A stretch of DNA of 64,000 bases from Bradyrhizobium nanningense (GTDB lineage: Bacteria; Pseudomonadota; Alphaproteobacteria; Rhizobiales; Xanthobacteraceae). A program made the position numbers and the translations under genes. Under the pieces are notes generated by a model. It saw nothing but the letters and a program-made list of their open reading frames with translations, searched no databases and was not told where the DNA came from. This document shows positions 43,182-51,307 of this stretch, piece by piece. The stretch's first letter is position 1; every line of letters starts with the position of its first letter. Location of the stretch: contig NZ_LBJC01000031.1 in the NCBI RefSeq assembly GCF_004114535.1, positions 17,851 to 81,850 of the forward strand. Direction: 5' to 3'.

Positions 43182-43983
43182 CAGCTGAACTTGAACAGGC
43201 GGGCGGGATTGTCGACCAGCAGCTTCTGCCGGATCTTTGCGTCGGGCGCGTAGAGGGGAGGCCGGTGATCTTGACCCAGCACTTTTCGCCCTTTTTCTGA
43301 AGGTCGAGCAGCGCTGTGAAGCCGGGATCGTCAAGACCTTTCGCAGCCTGCACCGTGCCCATGTGATCGATCACGTAGGGCGTCGGCAGCGCGGTGAGGA
43401 CGGGCGCGAATTCGGCAATCGTGCCCGGCTCGAAATAGACGTCGATATGCCAGCCGAGCTCCGCGACGCGGTGCACGATGCGCTGGAACTTGTTCATGTC
43501 ACCGACGCCGCCGAGGCGCTTGAGGAAGGCGAAACGGCAACCGCAGATGCCGGCCTTGTCGAGCGCCGCCAACTCCTTCTCGGTCATCTCGTCATTGACG
43601 TTGGCAATGCCCTTATAGGCACCCTCGCTCTGGGCGATGGCATCGGTGACGACGCGATTGTCGGTGCCGTGCACGGTGGCATTCACGATGACGCAGCGCT
43701 CGACACCGATCTTCTCATGGACGCTGCGGAACGCCTCCAGCGGCGCATCAGCCGTGTTGTAGGGACGCTTCTCCGCGAACGGGTAACGCGACGCCGGGCC
43801 GAAGATGTGAGTGTGGCTATCGCATGATTTTGCCGGCAGCTTGAACGACGGCATCTTGGGACTCGGATCCGGCGGGGCGATCGTCGGCATGGCTTTCGGC
43901 CCTGCGCCTTGCGCGCGCGCTTCGCTCGCGAGCGCGGCGCCCGCCAACCCGGTCAAGAGATGCAAGCACTCCCGCCTGTTCAT
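43181..43983 (-). pseudogene. twin-arginine-signal LigI paralogue with internal deletion
   Basis: The minus-strand frame starts with a twin-arginine signal (MNRRECLHLLTGLAGAALAS ending AQG), then the LigI blocks CDSHTHIFGP, RCVIVNATVHGTDNR and CGCRFAFLKRLGG, reaching KCWVKITGL. There the frame breaks: the expected middle (ERVSSAGPPFTDA-like through GTDWPHPN-like) is missing, and the remaining end, QKLLVDNPARLFKFS, follows one frame over to a stop at 43181. The junction near 43255-43265 removes about 55 codons including the second active-site motif. The paralogue was evidently an exported enzyme before the loss. It lies at the head of the operon behind TetR. Confidence 0.82.
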
Positions 43984-44057
43984 GTTTCCATCACCCCGTG
44001 ACATCGTCCGCCTGCGAGCGGAAGCGCCGTTACGCGCCTCCCCTCGGGTGGCTTCTT

Positions 44058-44768
44058 TCAAGTCTTGCTGCTGACGACCGGCCGCCGACGCGCCGGCGCG
44101 GCATGATCGAGCGGCGGCGCCTGGAACGAGGCAACCGTCGCCTGCACCAGTTGCTCGATGGCACCCGCGGCATCGCCGCCGTCGGCCTCGCCGCGCGACA
44201 AGCGCGAAACGCGGTCCGGCGTCACCAGCGAATAATAGAGCGCGCCGAGCAGGAAGTGGCTGCGCCAGACGATGTCGGTGCGCGGAATGTGCGGCAGGCT
44301 TTCGTGGATCGCATCGATGAAGGCGTGGCTGGTATCGTCAAAAGTCTGCGCGATGATCTTTCGCGCGACCTCGTTGCCTTCCGCCGACATCACGGCGCGC
44401 AGCCGCGTGAAGCGCGCCCCGCCGCCGGCGAGATCGCTGCCGGAGGTGAAGGCCGGCACCACGTAGGCGCGCACGATCGCTTCCAGCCGGTCCTGGAGAT
44501 CGCGCACGCGCTTAGCTGCCGCGAGCAGCTCCGAACGGCGCAGATTCATCGGCCCGCAATGGCGCCGATAGATCTCCAGCAGCAGACCGTCCTTGGTCTT
44601 GAAATGATAGGTCACGCTGCCAGGATTGGCCCCGGCGGCTTGCGCGATGTCGCGCACCGAGACGGCGTTGAAGCCGTTGGTGGCGAATAGCTCCTCGGCC
44701 GCGGCGAGGATTGCCTCGCGCATATTCGGCTTACGGGCCGTTTCCTTGCTGGTGGGCTTGCGTACCAT
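44058..44768 (-). CDS. TetR-family regulator of the aromatic lower-pathway operon
   Basis: A 236-residue TetR regulator. The HTH reads MREAILAAAEELFATNGFNA and VSVRDIAQAAGANPGSVTYH followed by FKTKDGLL; the C-terminal domain resembles TetR_C_33-type proteins (FTRLRAVMSAEGNEVARKII). It stands at the head of the leftward LigI/GalB/GalC operon and diverges from the receptor genes. A palindrome immediately upstream of its start is a likely binding site for self- and divergent control. The ATG at 44768 is chosen over an upstream start that would cover the palindrome. Confidence 0.88.
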   Translation of the reverse strand: MVRKPTSKETARKPNMREAILAAAEELFATNGFNAVSVRDIAQAAGANPGSVTYHFKTKDGLLLEIYRRHCGPMNLRRSELLAAAKRVRDLQDRLEAIVRAYVVPAFTSGSDLAGGGARFTRLRAVMSAEGNEVARKIIAQTFDDTSHAFIDAIHESLPHIPRTDIVWRSHFLLGALYYSLVTPDRVSRLSRGEADGGDAAGAIEQLVQATVASFQAPPLDHAAPARRRPVVSSKT

Positions 44769-44772
44769 GTGA

Positions 44773-44790
44773 TTTGTACTATCGTACAAA
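44773..44790. promoter_or_regulatory. candidate TetR operator
   Basis: TTTGTAC and GTACAAA form 7-bp arms around a 4-base spacer, five bases upstream of the TetR start and about 95 bases before the divergent receptor gene. Size and position suit a TetR dimer controlling both units. Confidence 0.6.
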
Positions 44791-44884
44791 AGATCAGGTC
44801 TCGTCAACAAAAACCATGGGCGGCGTCCAAGCGGGCCGGAAGACCGACGGCAAGCACGCAAACGCCCTCAAGGAGTGCTGGGAA

Positions 44885-45862
44885 ATGTTGGGTTTGAACA
44901 AGACGATCGGCGGTTTGGTGCTGAGTGCCGGTCTGCTGCTGGGCGGCGTCGCGCAGGCCGCCGACAATTATCCGAGCAAGCCGGTCCACATTCTGGTCCC
45001 CTATGCGGCCGGCGGCGCGGTCGACGTGCTCGCGCGCACGCTGGGCCAGGCGCTGGCGAAGACCTGGGGTCAGCAGCCGGTGGTCGACAATCGCCCCGGC
45101 GCCGGCGGCATCGTCGCCTCGCAGGCGCTGACGCAGGCCGCGCCCGACGGCTACACGCTGATCCTGGTGGCGAGCGGCCATCCGCTCAACCAGTTCATCT
45201 ATCCGAGCGTGCCCTACGACACCTTCAAGGACTTTACGGCCATCACGGAAGTGGCTTCCTCTCCGCTCGCAATCGTGGTGGCGAAGGACAGTCCTTACAA
45301 GGCGCTCGGCGATCTCCTCGTTGCAGCAAAGAAAGAGCCGGACAAGCTCTCCTATGGCATGTCCGGCAACGGCACCTCGGCGCATCTCGCCGGTGAACTG
45401 CTCAAGCACATGTCGGGCGCCAGGATCGTCGCAATCCCCTACAAGGGCGGCGCACCGGCACTGACGGCAGTGATATCAGGCGAGATCCCGCTCAGCATCA
45501 ATCCGCTCGCCGAAGCGATCGGCCAGCTCGAAGGCGGCCCGGTGCGCGCGCTCGCGGTGACCTCGGCCGAACGCTCCAAGGCCCTGCCGAACGTTCCGAC
45601 CGTCGCGGAGTCCGGCGTGCACGGCTATGACGTCTCGGTCTGGTGGGGCGTGCTGGGCCCGGCCAAGATGCCGCCGGAGATCGTGGCGAAGCTCGAGACC
45701 GATCTCAAGGCCGCGCTGCAGGATGCGAATGTGCTGTCGACGCTCGGCAAGATCGGCGCAACTCCGGTCGGCTCGTCCGCCAAGGATTTCGACGCCTATA
45801 TGCACGCAGAGGCGACGAAATGGGAGCCGGTGCTGAAGGCGGCCAATATCCGCGCGCAGTGA
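44885..45862 (+). CDS. tricarboxylate-type (Bug/TctC) periplasmic receptor
   Basis: A 325-residue intact TctC/Bug receptor. Signal peptide VLSAGLLLGGVAQAAD, then YPSKPVHILVPYAAGG, VDNRPGAGG, LSYGMSGNGTSAHLAGELLK and VPTVAESGVHGYDVSVWWG, all family blocks. Bug proteins bind di- or tricarboxylates, pyridine acids or aromatic acids. No TctAB genes are near, a common state in this lineage. It is divergent from the TetR-headed aromatic operon, so its ligand may be the same pathway's substrate. AAGGAG precedes the start. Confidence 0.9.
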   Translation: MLGLNKTIGGLVLSAGLLLGGVAQAADNYPSKPVHILVPYAAGGAVDVLARTLGQALAKTWGQQPVVDNRPGAGGIVASQALTQAAPDGYTLILVASGHPLNQFIYPSVPYDTFKDFTAITEVASSPLAIVVAKDSPYKALGDLLVAAKKEPDKLSYGMSGNGTSAHLAGELLKHMSGARIVAIPYKGGAPALTAVISGEIPLSINPLAEAIGQLEGGPVRALAVTSAERSKALPNVPTVAESGVHGYDVSVWWGVLGPAKMPPEIVAKLETDLKAALQDANVLSTLGKIGATPVGSSAKDFDAYMHAEATKWEPVLKAANIRAQ

Positions 45863-45872
45863 GACTCTTCAG

Positions 45873-46673
45873 ATGAAGCCCTTTTCCAGATGCCGGCCGT
45901 GCACCGCGCTGTTCCTCATTGCAGTCATCAGCCTGTTCGGCACGCCTGTGCGCGCCGACGGCGAAGCCAAACTTCTGGCGCCGAGCGGGGCGCTGCGCGT
46001 CGGCGTCTATCCGGGCAGTCCGACCTCGATGGTCTCGGATGCGGCCGGCAAGCCGCACGGCCTCAGCTACGATCTCGGCGCCGAGCTGGCGAAGCAGCTC
46101 GGCGTCGGCGTCGATTATGTCAGGTTTCAGCGCGTCGCCGACATCGTCAGCGCGATCCATGACGGCAAGGTCGACTTCACCGTGACCAACGCCACGCCAG
46201 CCCGCGCAAGCGAAGTGAGCTTCAGCCAGCCCGTGCTGGCGATCGAGCTCGGCTTTCTCGTCCCGGCGAAGTCACCAATCGGCAAGATCGAGGATATCGA
46301 CAAGCCGGGTGTGAAGATCGGCGTCACCAAAGGCTCGACCTCAGAGCGCACTCTTCCGACGAAGTTCAAGAACGCGACCATCGTCCCCGCCGAAAGCGTC
46401 AAGGCCGCCATCGGCATGTTCGGCCGCGGCGAGATCGATCTCTATGCGACCAACAAGCCGACACTGTTCGAGATGTCCGACCAGATGCCGGGCGCGCGGA
46501 TTCTCGACGGCAATTGGGGCCTGGAGCACATGGCCATCGCGATTCCCAGGGGACGCGAGGATGCCCTTCCCCTGCTCAACCGCTTCGTGGCGGACGAGCA
46601 ATCATCCGGCGCGCTCGACACGATCCAGCAGCAGGCGGGATTGCGCGGCGCGATCAAGGCCAAGCGCGAATAG
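45873..46673 (+). CDS. family 3 (amino-acid-type) periplasmic binding protein
   Basis: A 266-residue solute-binding protein 10 bases downstream of the Bug receptor. It has a signal peptide (ALFLIAVISLFGTPVRA), then LRVGVYPGSPTSMVSDAAGK, KVDFTVTNATPARASEVSFS and DIDKPGVKIGVTKGSTSER. The ligand could be an amino acid or a small dicarboxylate; no permease is linked. Two different receptor types in one short unit beside a TetR-controlled operon suggest that both serve a common substrate class. Confidence 0.86.
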   Translation: MKPFSRCRPCTALFLIAVISLFGTPVRADGEAKLLAPSGALRVGVYPGSPTSMVSDAAGKPHGLSYDLGAELAKQLGVGVDYVRFQRVADIVSAIHDGKVDFTVTNATPARASEVSFSQPVLAIELGFLVPAKSPIGKIEDIDKPGVKIGVTKGSTSERTLPTKFKNATIVPAESVKAAIGMFGRGEIDLYATNKPTLFEMSDQMPGARILDGNWGLEHMAIAIPRGREDALPLLNRFVADEQSSGALDTIQQQAGLRGAIKAKRE

Positions 46674-46801
46674 GCCTTTCATTCACGGTAGCACGCGCGC
46701 CGGCGCACAGCGTGCCACGAAGCGTAGCGCGCGACTCGAGTACCGTAAGCGCGTATCGCAGCGAAACTTTAATTCCGGTTGCCGTAAATCAACGCAACAA
46801 C

Positions 46802-46876
46802 ATGGACAAAGCGTCATTTGTGTTTTGCACGGCTCTGCGCGAGCACGGTCTGGAGAACATCGAGGACGACGAATGA
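46802..46876 (+). CDS. 24-residue leader peptide candidate
   Basis: MDKASFVFCTALREHGLENI with a short acidic tail, ending in a TGA that overlaps the ATG of the PepSY gene (ATGA). It lacks a clear ribosome site. The overlap suggests a translational leader, but it could be chance. Confidence 0.3.
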   Translation: MDKASFVFCTALREHGLENIEDDE

Positions 46877-47796
46877 GCAAACCCGCATTGTTGAGACTTC
46901 ATCGCTGGATTACTCTGGTCTTCGCCCTTCCCCTGCTCGCGATCATCGTCACCGGTCTGATCCTGTCCGTCGAGCCCCTCGTGCAAACGAGTGGCATTGG
47001 CGGTCCCGCGATCGAGGCCGGCCGTGTCGTCGAACTGATGAAGCGATACGATCCCGACGGCAAGGCGCGCGGGCTCTCCATCAACGCGGCCAGCCGGCGG
47101 ATCACGCTGCAGGGCACCAACGTGCCGGCGATCGATCTTTCAAGCGGCGAAGCCGCCTCGACCGGTTCAACCCTGTCGGATGTCTTCCTCTGGGCGCGGT
47201 TCACGCATGAACGACTGATGGGGCAGGCCTGGCTGGTGACGGCATCCACGCTGGCCATGGTGATCATCCTGCTGCTCGGCATCGTCATGGGATTGCCGCG
47301 GCTGCGCAATACGCTCTCGGGATGGCATAAGGCAACCGCGTGGTTCACGCTGCCGCTGATCCTGCTCAGTCCATTGACCGGCCTTTGCATGGCGTTCGGC
47401 CTGACATTCCAGAGTGGAGCTCCTCCGGCCGCAACCGGCCGCCCTCTCGCCCTACCCGACGCGACACGCATGGTCGCGGCCTCGCATGAGCTGTCGCATG
47501 TGATCTCGATCGGTACGCGCGGCGGCCGCATGATGGCGAGACTTTATGACGGCGGCGAGCTGCGCGCTTATGCCGTCACGTCGTCGGAGGTCACAGCGCT
47601 GCCGCGCAACTGGCCGCGCCTGATCCACGAAGGAAACTGGTCGGCCCTGATCGCCTCGCCGCTCAATGTCGTAACGTCGATCGCGCTCTTGACGCTGCTG
47701 TCGACCGGCCTCCTGATCTGGGCGCGGCGAACTTTGCGCAAGCGGCGACCGCGCGCGGACGGGCCGGCCGGCGCGGCCGTGGTCGGCGCCGGCTGA
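46873..47796 (+). CDS. PepSY-associated transmembrane protein
   Basis: A 307-residue membrane protein of the PepSY_TM (DUF3526-like iron-reductase-associated) type: HRWITLVFALPLLAIIVTGL is the first helix with the family-typical His-Arg-W, then a periplasmic PepSY-like part, a TM pair (VTASTLAMVIILLLGIVMGL with the GWHKATAWFTLPLILLSPLT helix) and a C-terminal TM. Such proteins are linked with siderophore or ferric reductase functions; a histidine pattern for haem is present but incomplete. Short for the family, with three or four TM segments. The start couples to the small frame upstream. Confidence 0.8.
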   Translation: MSKPALLRLHRWITLVFALPLLAIIVTGLILSVEPLVQTSGIGGPAIEAGRVVELMKRYDPDGKARGLSINAASRRITLQGTNVPAIDLSSGEAASTGSTLSDVFLWARFTHERLMGQAWLVTASTLAMVIILLLGIVMGLPRLRNTLSGWHKATAWFTLPLILLSPLTGLCMAFGLTFQSGAPPAATGRPLALPDATRMVAASHELSHVISIGTRGGRMMARLYDGGELRAYAVTSSEVTALPRNWPRLIHEGNWSALIASPLNVVTSIALLTLLSTGLLIWARRTLRKRRPRADGPAGAAVVGAG

Positions 47797-47808
47797 TCGC
47801 GCAGAGGG

Positions 47809-48948
47809 TCAATTGCGCGCGCTCGCCCGCACCTTCTCCGGTGCGACGCGCTGGAGGAGATCGCCATCGTCTTGGGCTGACGGGATCAGGATCGCGCGAT
47901 CGCGCGGCAGCGCTTCCGGCATCTCGTCGCGAATGAAGGCCACGAGCCTTTCCCTGATCTCGCAGCGAAGGTCCCAGGATTGCGGCGCGTTTCGCGCGCT
48001 GACCAGCGCCCGCAGCTCGATGGTGCGGGAGTCCGCGTCGATTACCTGAAGATTGACCACCGCCCCATCCCACAGCTTGGACTGTTTCACCGCCTCCTCC
48101 AGCCAGCGCCGAATGCGCGGAACGTCGGCGCGATAGTCGACGTGGAGCGCGATCACGCCGATCAGGGATGCGGTGTCGCGGGTCCAGTTCTGGAACGGTT
48201 TTTCGATGAAATACGAGAGCGGCACCACCATGCGGCGCCAGTCCCAAAGCCGGATCACGACATAGGTCGCAGCGATATCCTCGACCCATCCCCACTCGTT
48301 CTCGATGATCACGGCGTCCTCGATGCGGATCGGCTGGGTGATCGCGATTTGCAAGCCCGCGATCAGGTTGCTCAGCAATGGCCGCGCGGCAAGACCGACG
48401 ATGATACCGGCCGCGCCGGCGGAGGCGAACAGGCTGACGCCGTATTGCCTCACCGAATCGAACGTCATCAGCGCGGTCGACACCGTGATGATGACGATGA
48501 TGGTGTCGGTGACGCGCTTGAACACGCGGACTTGTGTCACGTGCTTGCGCGCGACGAAATTCTCCGCGACGTCGCGGAAATTCTGCAGGTAGCGCGCCGC
48601 GCTCATGTCGACGATCCTGATCGATATCCAGCCGATCAGGGCGATGACGGCCACGACGAACAGGCGCATCAGCGGTGTGCGGATCGTGTCGTCGAGCGGC
48701 GCAAGCGGCAGCACCAATGCGACGGCCGCCAGGCACAGCGCCAGCTGGGCCGGGCCCGACGTGCGCTCGATGAACACGCCGAGGAGCGGAAGGCGGGTCC
48801 CAAAGGCGCGGGTAAGTAGCCATTTGGCGATCCGGTAAAGCGAAAGCGCAAGGAGCATTGCTCCCGCAACGAGGCTGAGACCGATGAACCATGACGGTAT
48901 CCAACCGAACATCCTGTCGATGTCGGCCATCAAGGCCTGCCAATGCAT
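47809..48948 (-). CDS. MscS-family mechanosensitive channel
   Basis: A 379-residue membrane protein with three or four N-terminal helices, the pore-lining helix FASAGAAGIIVGLAARPLLS and the MscS beta domain (QPIRIEDAVIIENEWGWVED), followed by a cytoplasmic C-terminal region. The glycine/alanine-rich TM3 pattern with the following NLIAGLQI is diagnostic of MscS. It should open under membrane tension to release solutes. It is convergent with the PepSY gene, with stops 12 bases apart. It is longer than E. coli MscS, with an extra N-terminal helix. Confidence 0.9.
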   Translation of the reverse strand: MHWQALMADIDRMFGWIPSWFIGLSLVAGAMLLALSLYRIAKWLLTRAFGTRLPLLGVFIERTSGPAQLALCLAAVALVLPLAPLDDTIRTPLMRLFVVAVIALIGWISIRIVDMSAARYLQNFRDVAENFVARKHVTQVRVFKRVTDTIIVIITVSTALMTFDSVRQYGVSLFASAGAAGIIVGLAARPLLSNLIAGLQIAITQPIRIEDAVIIENEWGWVEDIAATYVVIRLWDWRRMVVPLSYFIEKPFQNWTRDTASLIGVIALHVDYRADVPRIRRWLEEAVKQSKLWDGAVVNLQVIDADSRTIELRALVSARNAPQSWDLRCEIRERLVAFIRDEMPEALPRDRAILIPSAQDDGDLLQRVAPEKVRASARN

Positions 48949-49075
48949 CGCTATTCCCCACGTTGCTCTGCGGTAGCCGGCTCAACGTCTCTCGACCGGC
49001 TTCGCTCCCCCGCCCTGTGCAACGCAGCATTCCGTAGGTGCAAGTGTTGCCGAACTGGGCTAATTTAGGGAGCTC

Positions 49076-50326
49076 ATGACTCGACGTAGCGGCAGCGCCG
49101 ATCTTCCCTTGCACACCGGACGGGTTCCGCCGTGGCTGGCGAGCCGCATGGCCTCGCTCGGGTCGATCGTCACGCAGGCGATCGTGCATCATTACGGGCG
49201 CGACGCCTTTCTGCAGCGGCTGTCCCACCCGTTCTGGTTCCAGTCGTTCGGCGCCGTGATGGGAATGGACTGGCACTCCTCCGGCATCACGACCTCGGTG
49301 ATCGGCGCGCTGAAACGCGGGCTGGGGCCGCTTCAGGACGAGCTCGGGATTTATGTCTGCGGTGGCAGAGGCCAGCATTCGCGCAAGACGCCGGACGAGC
49401 TGATGCAGCTCGGCGACCGCGTCGGATTCGACGGCGCGAAGCTGACCCGCGCCAGCCGCTTGGTGGCGAAAGTCGACAGCGCAGCCGTGCAGGACGGTTT
49501 CGATCTTTATCTCCACGGCTTCTTCGTCACCGCCGACGGCAAGTGGACGGTGGTGCAGCAGGGCATGAACGGCGACAAGCGCCAGGCCCGCCGCTACCAC
49601 TGGCATTCCGAGACGTTGCAGAGCTTCGTCGATGCGCCGCACAGCGCGATTGACGGACCGCAACAGGGGGAGATCGTCAACCTCACCGACCATCGCGCCG
49701 ATGTCTCACGCACAGCGCAGCTCGATCTGTTGGATGATCTCGGCCCCGATCGCATCGTCTTAGAATTCGAACGCCTCGTCGGGACTGTGTCCGAGCCGGC
49801 GCAGGCCATGCTGCCGCATCTGATCATGCCCGCGCATCACGATGTCAGGCCCAAGGACGTGTTCGCGCGCCGCCTGCACGGCACGCTCGCCGCAGCAGCC
49901 GAACGCGGCCCAGTTGATTTCCCGGAGCTCTTGCTGACGCCGGGCGTCGGTGCCCGTACCGTGCGCTCGCTGGCCATGGTCGCAGAGGTCGTTCATGGCG
50001 CGCCCTATCGCTTCGCCGACCCCGCGCGCTTCTCGCTCGCCCATGGCGGCAAGGACCGGCATCCCTATCCCGTGCCGATCAAGGTCTATGACGAGACCAT
50101 CCGCGTGCTGAAGGGCGCGATCCAGAGCGCCAAGCTCGGGCGCGAGGAAGAGATGCAGGCGATGAAACGACTCGACGATCAGGCGCGGCGGCTGGAGCGG
50201 ACCGCGCGCGGGCCTTCCGTGGAGAACTACATCGCCGGCGAGCGCGCCGCCTCGCCGGATCTCGACGGCCGCTCCGTGTTCGGCTGGGAGCGCGATCTTG
50301 CGGCAACAAAAAAGCGAACCGGCTGA
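49076..50326 (+). CDS. DUF763 family protein
   Basis: A 416-residue protein of the DUF763 family: DLPLHTGRVPPWLASRMASL at the N-terminus, FQSFGAVMGMDWHSSGITTS, ICVCGGRG-like IYVCGGRGQHSRKTPDEL, and HHDVRPKDVFARRLHGTLAA further on. The family is found in archaea and many bacteria; no function is established, though some members are adjacent to DNA repair or archease genes. The coding end carries AAAAAAGCGAACCGG, which forms part of a minus-strand terminator. Confidence 0.85.
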   Translation: MTRRSGSADLPLHTGRVPPWLASRMASLGSIVTQAIVHHYGRDAFLQRLSHPFWFQSFGAVMGMDWHSSGITTSVIGALKRGLGPLQDELGIYVCGGRGQHSRKTPDELMQLGDRVGFDGAKLTRASRLVAKVDSAAVQDGFDLYLHGFFVTADGKWTVVQQGMNGDKRQARRYHWHSETLQSFVDAPHSAIDGPQQGEIVNLTDHRADVSRTAQLDLLDDLGPDRIVLEFERLVGTVSEPAQAMLPHLIMPAHHDVRPKDVFARRLHGTLAAAAERGPVDFPELLLTPGVGARTVRSLAMVAEVVHGAPYRFADPARFSLAHGGKDRHPYPVPIKVYDETIRVLKGAIQSAKLGREEEMQAMKRLDDQARRLERTARGPSVENYIAGERAASPDLDGRSVFGWERDLAATKKRTG

Positions 50327-50338
50327 ACACCGGTCCGC
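50308..50338 (-). terminator. Rho-independent terminator of the small-protein genes
   Basis: On the minus strand GCGGACCGG and CCGGTTCGC pair (one G-U) around a 7-base loop, followed by six T residues. It ends transcription of the leftward small-protein genes and overlaps the 3' end of the DUF763 gene. Confidence 0.8.
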
Positions 50339-50360
50339 GAGTTGGTCGGGAGGAACCCTC

Positions 50361-50603
50361 TCAGATCTCGTCGGCCTCCGGCTTCTCGTCGAGCCGGTTG
50401 GCTGAATGGTCCTGATATTGTTCGGTCTGGATGGTCTTGCCGTCCATGCCGCGAATGTCCGAATGCTGCTTCTTGTCGCGGTTGGACAGGACCATGTTGT
50501 CGCCGATCTTGTCCTTGGGGATCTCGGACAGGGCACCGGTGCCGGTGCCCTTGCCGTGCATGCCCGATCTGAAGTGCGTCTTGCTACCGTGCCCAGCTGG
50601 CAT
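50361..50603 (-). CDS. small hydrophilic protein
   Basis: An 80-residue polar protein (MPAGHGSKTHFRSGMHGKGT; ALSEIPKDKIGDNMVLSNRD) with no hydrophobic core, probably disordered. Similar short proteins occur in Rhizobiales genomes without known function (recall); IGDNMVLSNRDKKQHSD is the best-looking conserved piece. A strong terminator follows. It belongs to a run of such genes on the same strand, which may be stress-responsive hydrophilins. AGGAGA precedes the ATG. Confidence 0.62.
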   Translation of the reverse strand: MPAGHGSKTHFRSGMHGKGTGTGALSEIPKDKIGDNMVLSNRDKKQHSDIRGMDGKTIQTEQYQDHSANRLDEKPEADEI

Positions 50604-50628
50604 CGGTTTCTCCTGTTGCAGTGATCTC

Positions 50629-50892
50629 TTAGTGCTTTTGCTGCGCCGCTGTCGGTTTCGGCGGCTTGTGACCGCTCTGGCCGGGATCGTTGTGCTTGTT
50701 GTGGTCGCTCTCCTGGCTGAGGCCGCCGCGGCTCACCGGAAACTCGCTGTGGCGCGCCTCCTGCCGTGCGCGATGAACAGCGGCATCCTGGGCCCTGAGG
50801 CCTGACGCCTGATCCAGCTCTCGCGCATCGGGAGCGTTAGGCTTGCGCTCGAGAATGCGCACCTGCTGTTCGTGGGTCTTTCTGCCTTGCAT
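50629..50892 (-). CDS. small hydrophilic protein (MQGRKTHEQQ type)
   Basis: An 87-residue protein starting MQGRKTHEQQVRILERKPNA, rich in Gln, Arg, His and Pro, ending in a Pro/Lys/His tail. The beginning QGRKTHEQQ-x-R-x-x-E is a motif I recall from many Rhizobiales small proteins of unknown role. Disordered, cytosolic. It lies 25 bases before the next gene of the run. The upstream ATG at 50904 is an alternative start. Confidence 0.65.
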   Translation of the reverse strand: MQGRKTHEQQVRILERKPNAPDARELDQASGLRAQDAAVHRARQEARHSEFPVSRGGLSQESDHNKHNDPGQSGHKPPKPTAAQQKH

Positions 50893-50907
50893 GGGAATCT
50901 CCAATCT

Positions 50908-51204
50908 TCACCTGCCGCCGCCCTTGCCGGCCTCGTCGTGTGAGTGATGGGAGTCGTGCTCGCCTCCGCCACCCGAGACGCTGCTGTGGCTGCGCTGCGA
51001 ATTGTCGGCGGGCGGCTTCTTCACCTCCAGAGGCGCCTTTGCATTCTCGTGCGAAGCGCCTGGTCCACCCTGACGGATGCTGTTGGGATCTTGGTGGATG
51101 TCGACATGGATGTCGCCCTCCTCAGCGATCTTGCTGATAGCCTTGATTGGTCGTGTTCTGCTTGATGTTGCCCTGCTGTCCCTGCTGGTCCGGGTTTTGC
51201 GCAC
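50908..51204 (-). CDS. possible small hydrophilic protein, start uncertain
   Basis: The C-terminal 70 residues (IAEEGDIHVDIHQDPNSIRQ; GGGGEHDSHHSHDEAGKGGG) look like a genuine low-complexity, histidine-rich small protein. However, no ATG or GTG opens this part; the only start is a TTG well inside the overlapping neighbour, and the first 25 residues are implausible. Either a rare start, a frameshift in a longer gene, or a decayed gene. A competing 28-codon frame begins MSTSTKIPTASV in the same region, with GGAGG upstream. Confidence 0.35.
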   Translation of the reverse strand: MRKTRTSRDSRATSSRTRPIKAISKIAEEGDIHVDIHQDPNSIRQGGPGASHENAKAPLEVKKPPADNSQRSHSSVSGGGGEHDSHHSHDEAGKGGGR

Positions 51205-51307
51205 GCTGCTGGCCGTGCGGCGTCTGATCAGCGGACATTTGCTTGCCGTCGCCGGTTCCCTTGCGGCTCTGATTTTGCGGCGGAACAGGTGGCATCTTGC
51301 TGGTCAT
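51122..51307 (-). CDS. small hydrophilic protein (MTSKMPPVPP type)
   Basis: A 61-residue protein beginning MTSKMPPVPPQNQSRKGTGD and ending QNTTNQGYQQDR. Rich in Gln, Asn, Pro and Gly, without hydrophobic residues, thus disordered. The P-P-V-P-P start and the K-x-N-T-T-N-Q-G-x-Q-Q-D-R end form a pattern I recall from short Rhizobiales proteins. First gene of the small-protein run. Upstream lies a 150-base gap shared with the P450 gene's end. Confidence 0.62.
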   Translation of the reverse strand: MTSKMPPVPPQNQSRKGTGDGKQMSADQTPHGQQRAQNPDQQGQQGNIKQNTTNQGYQQDR

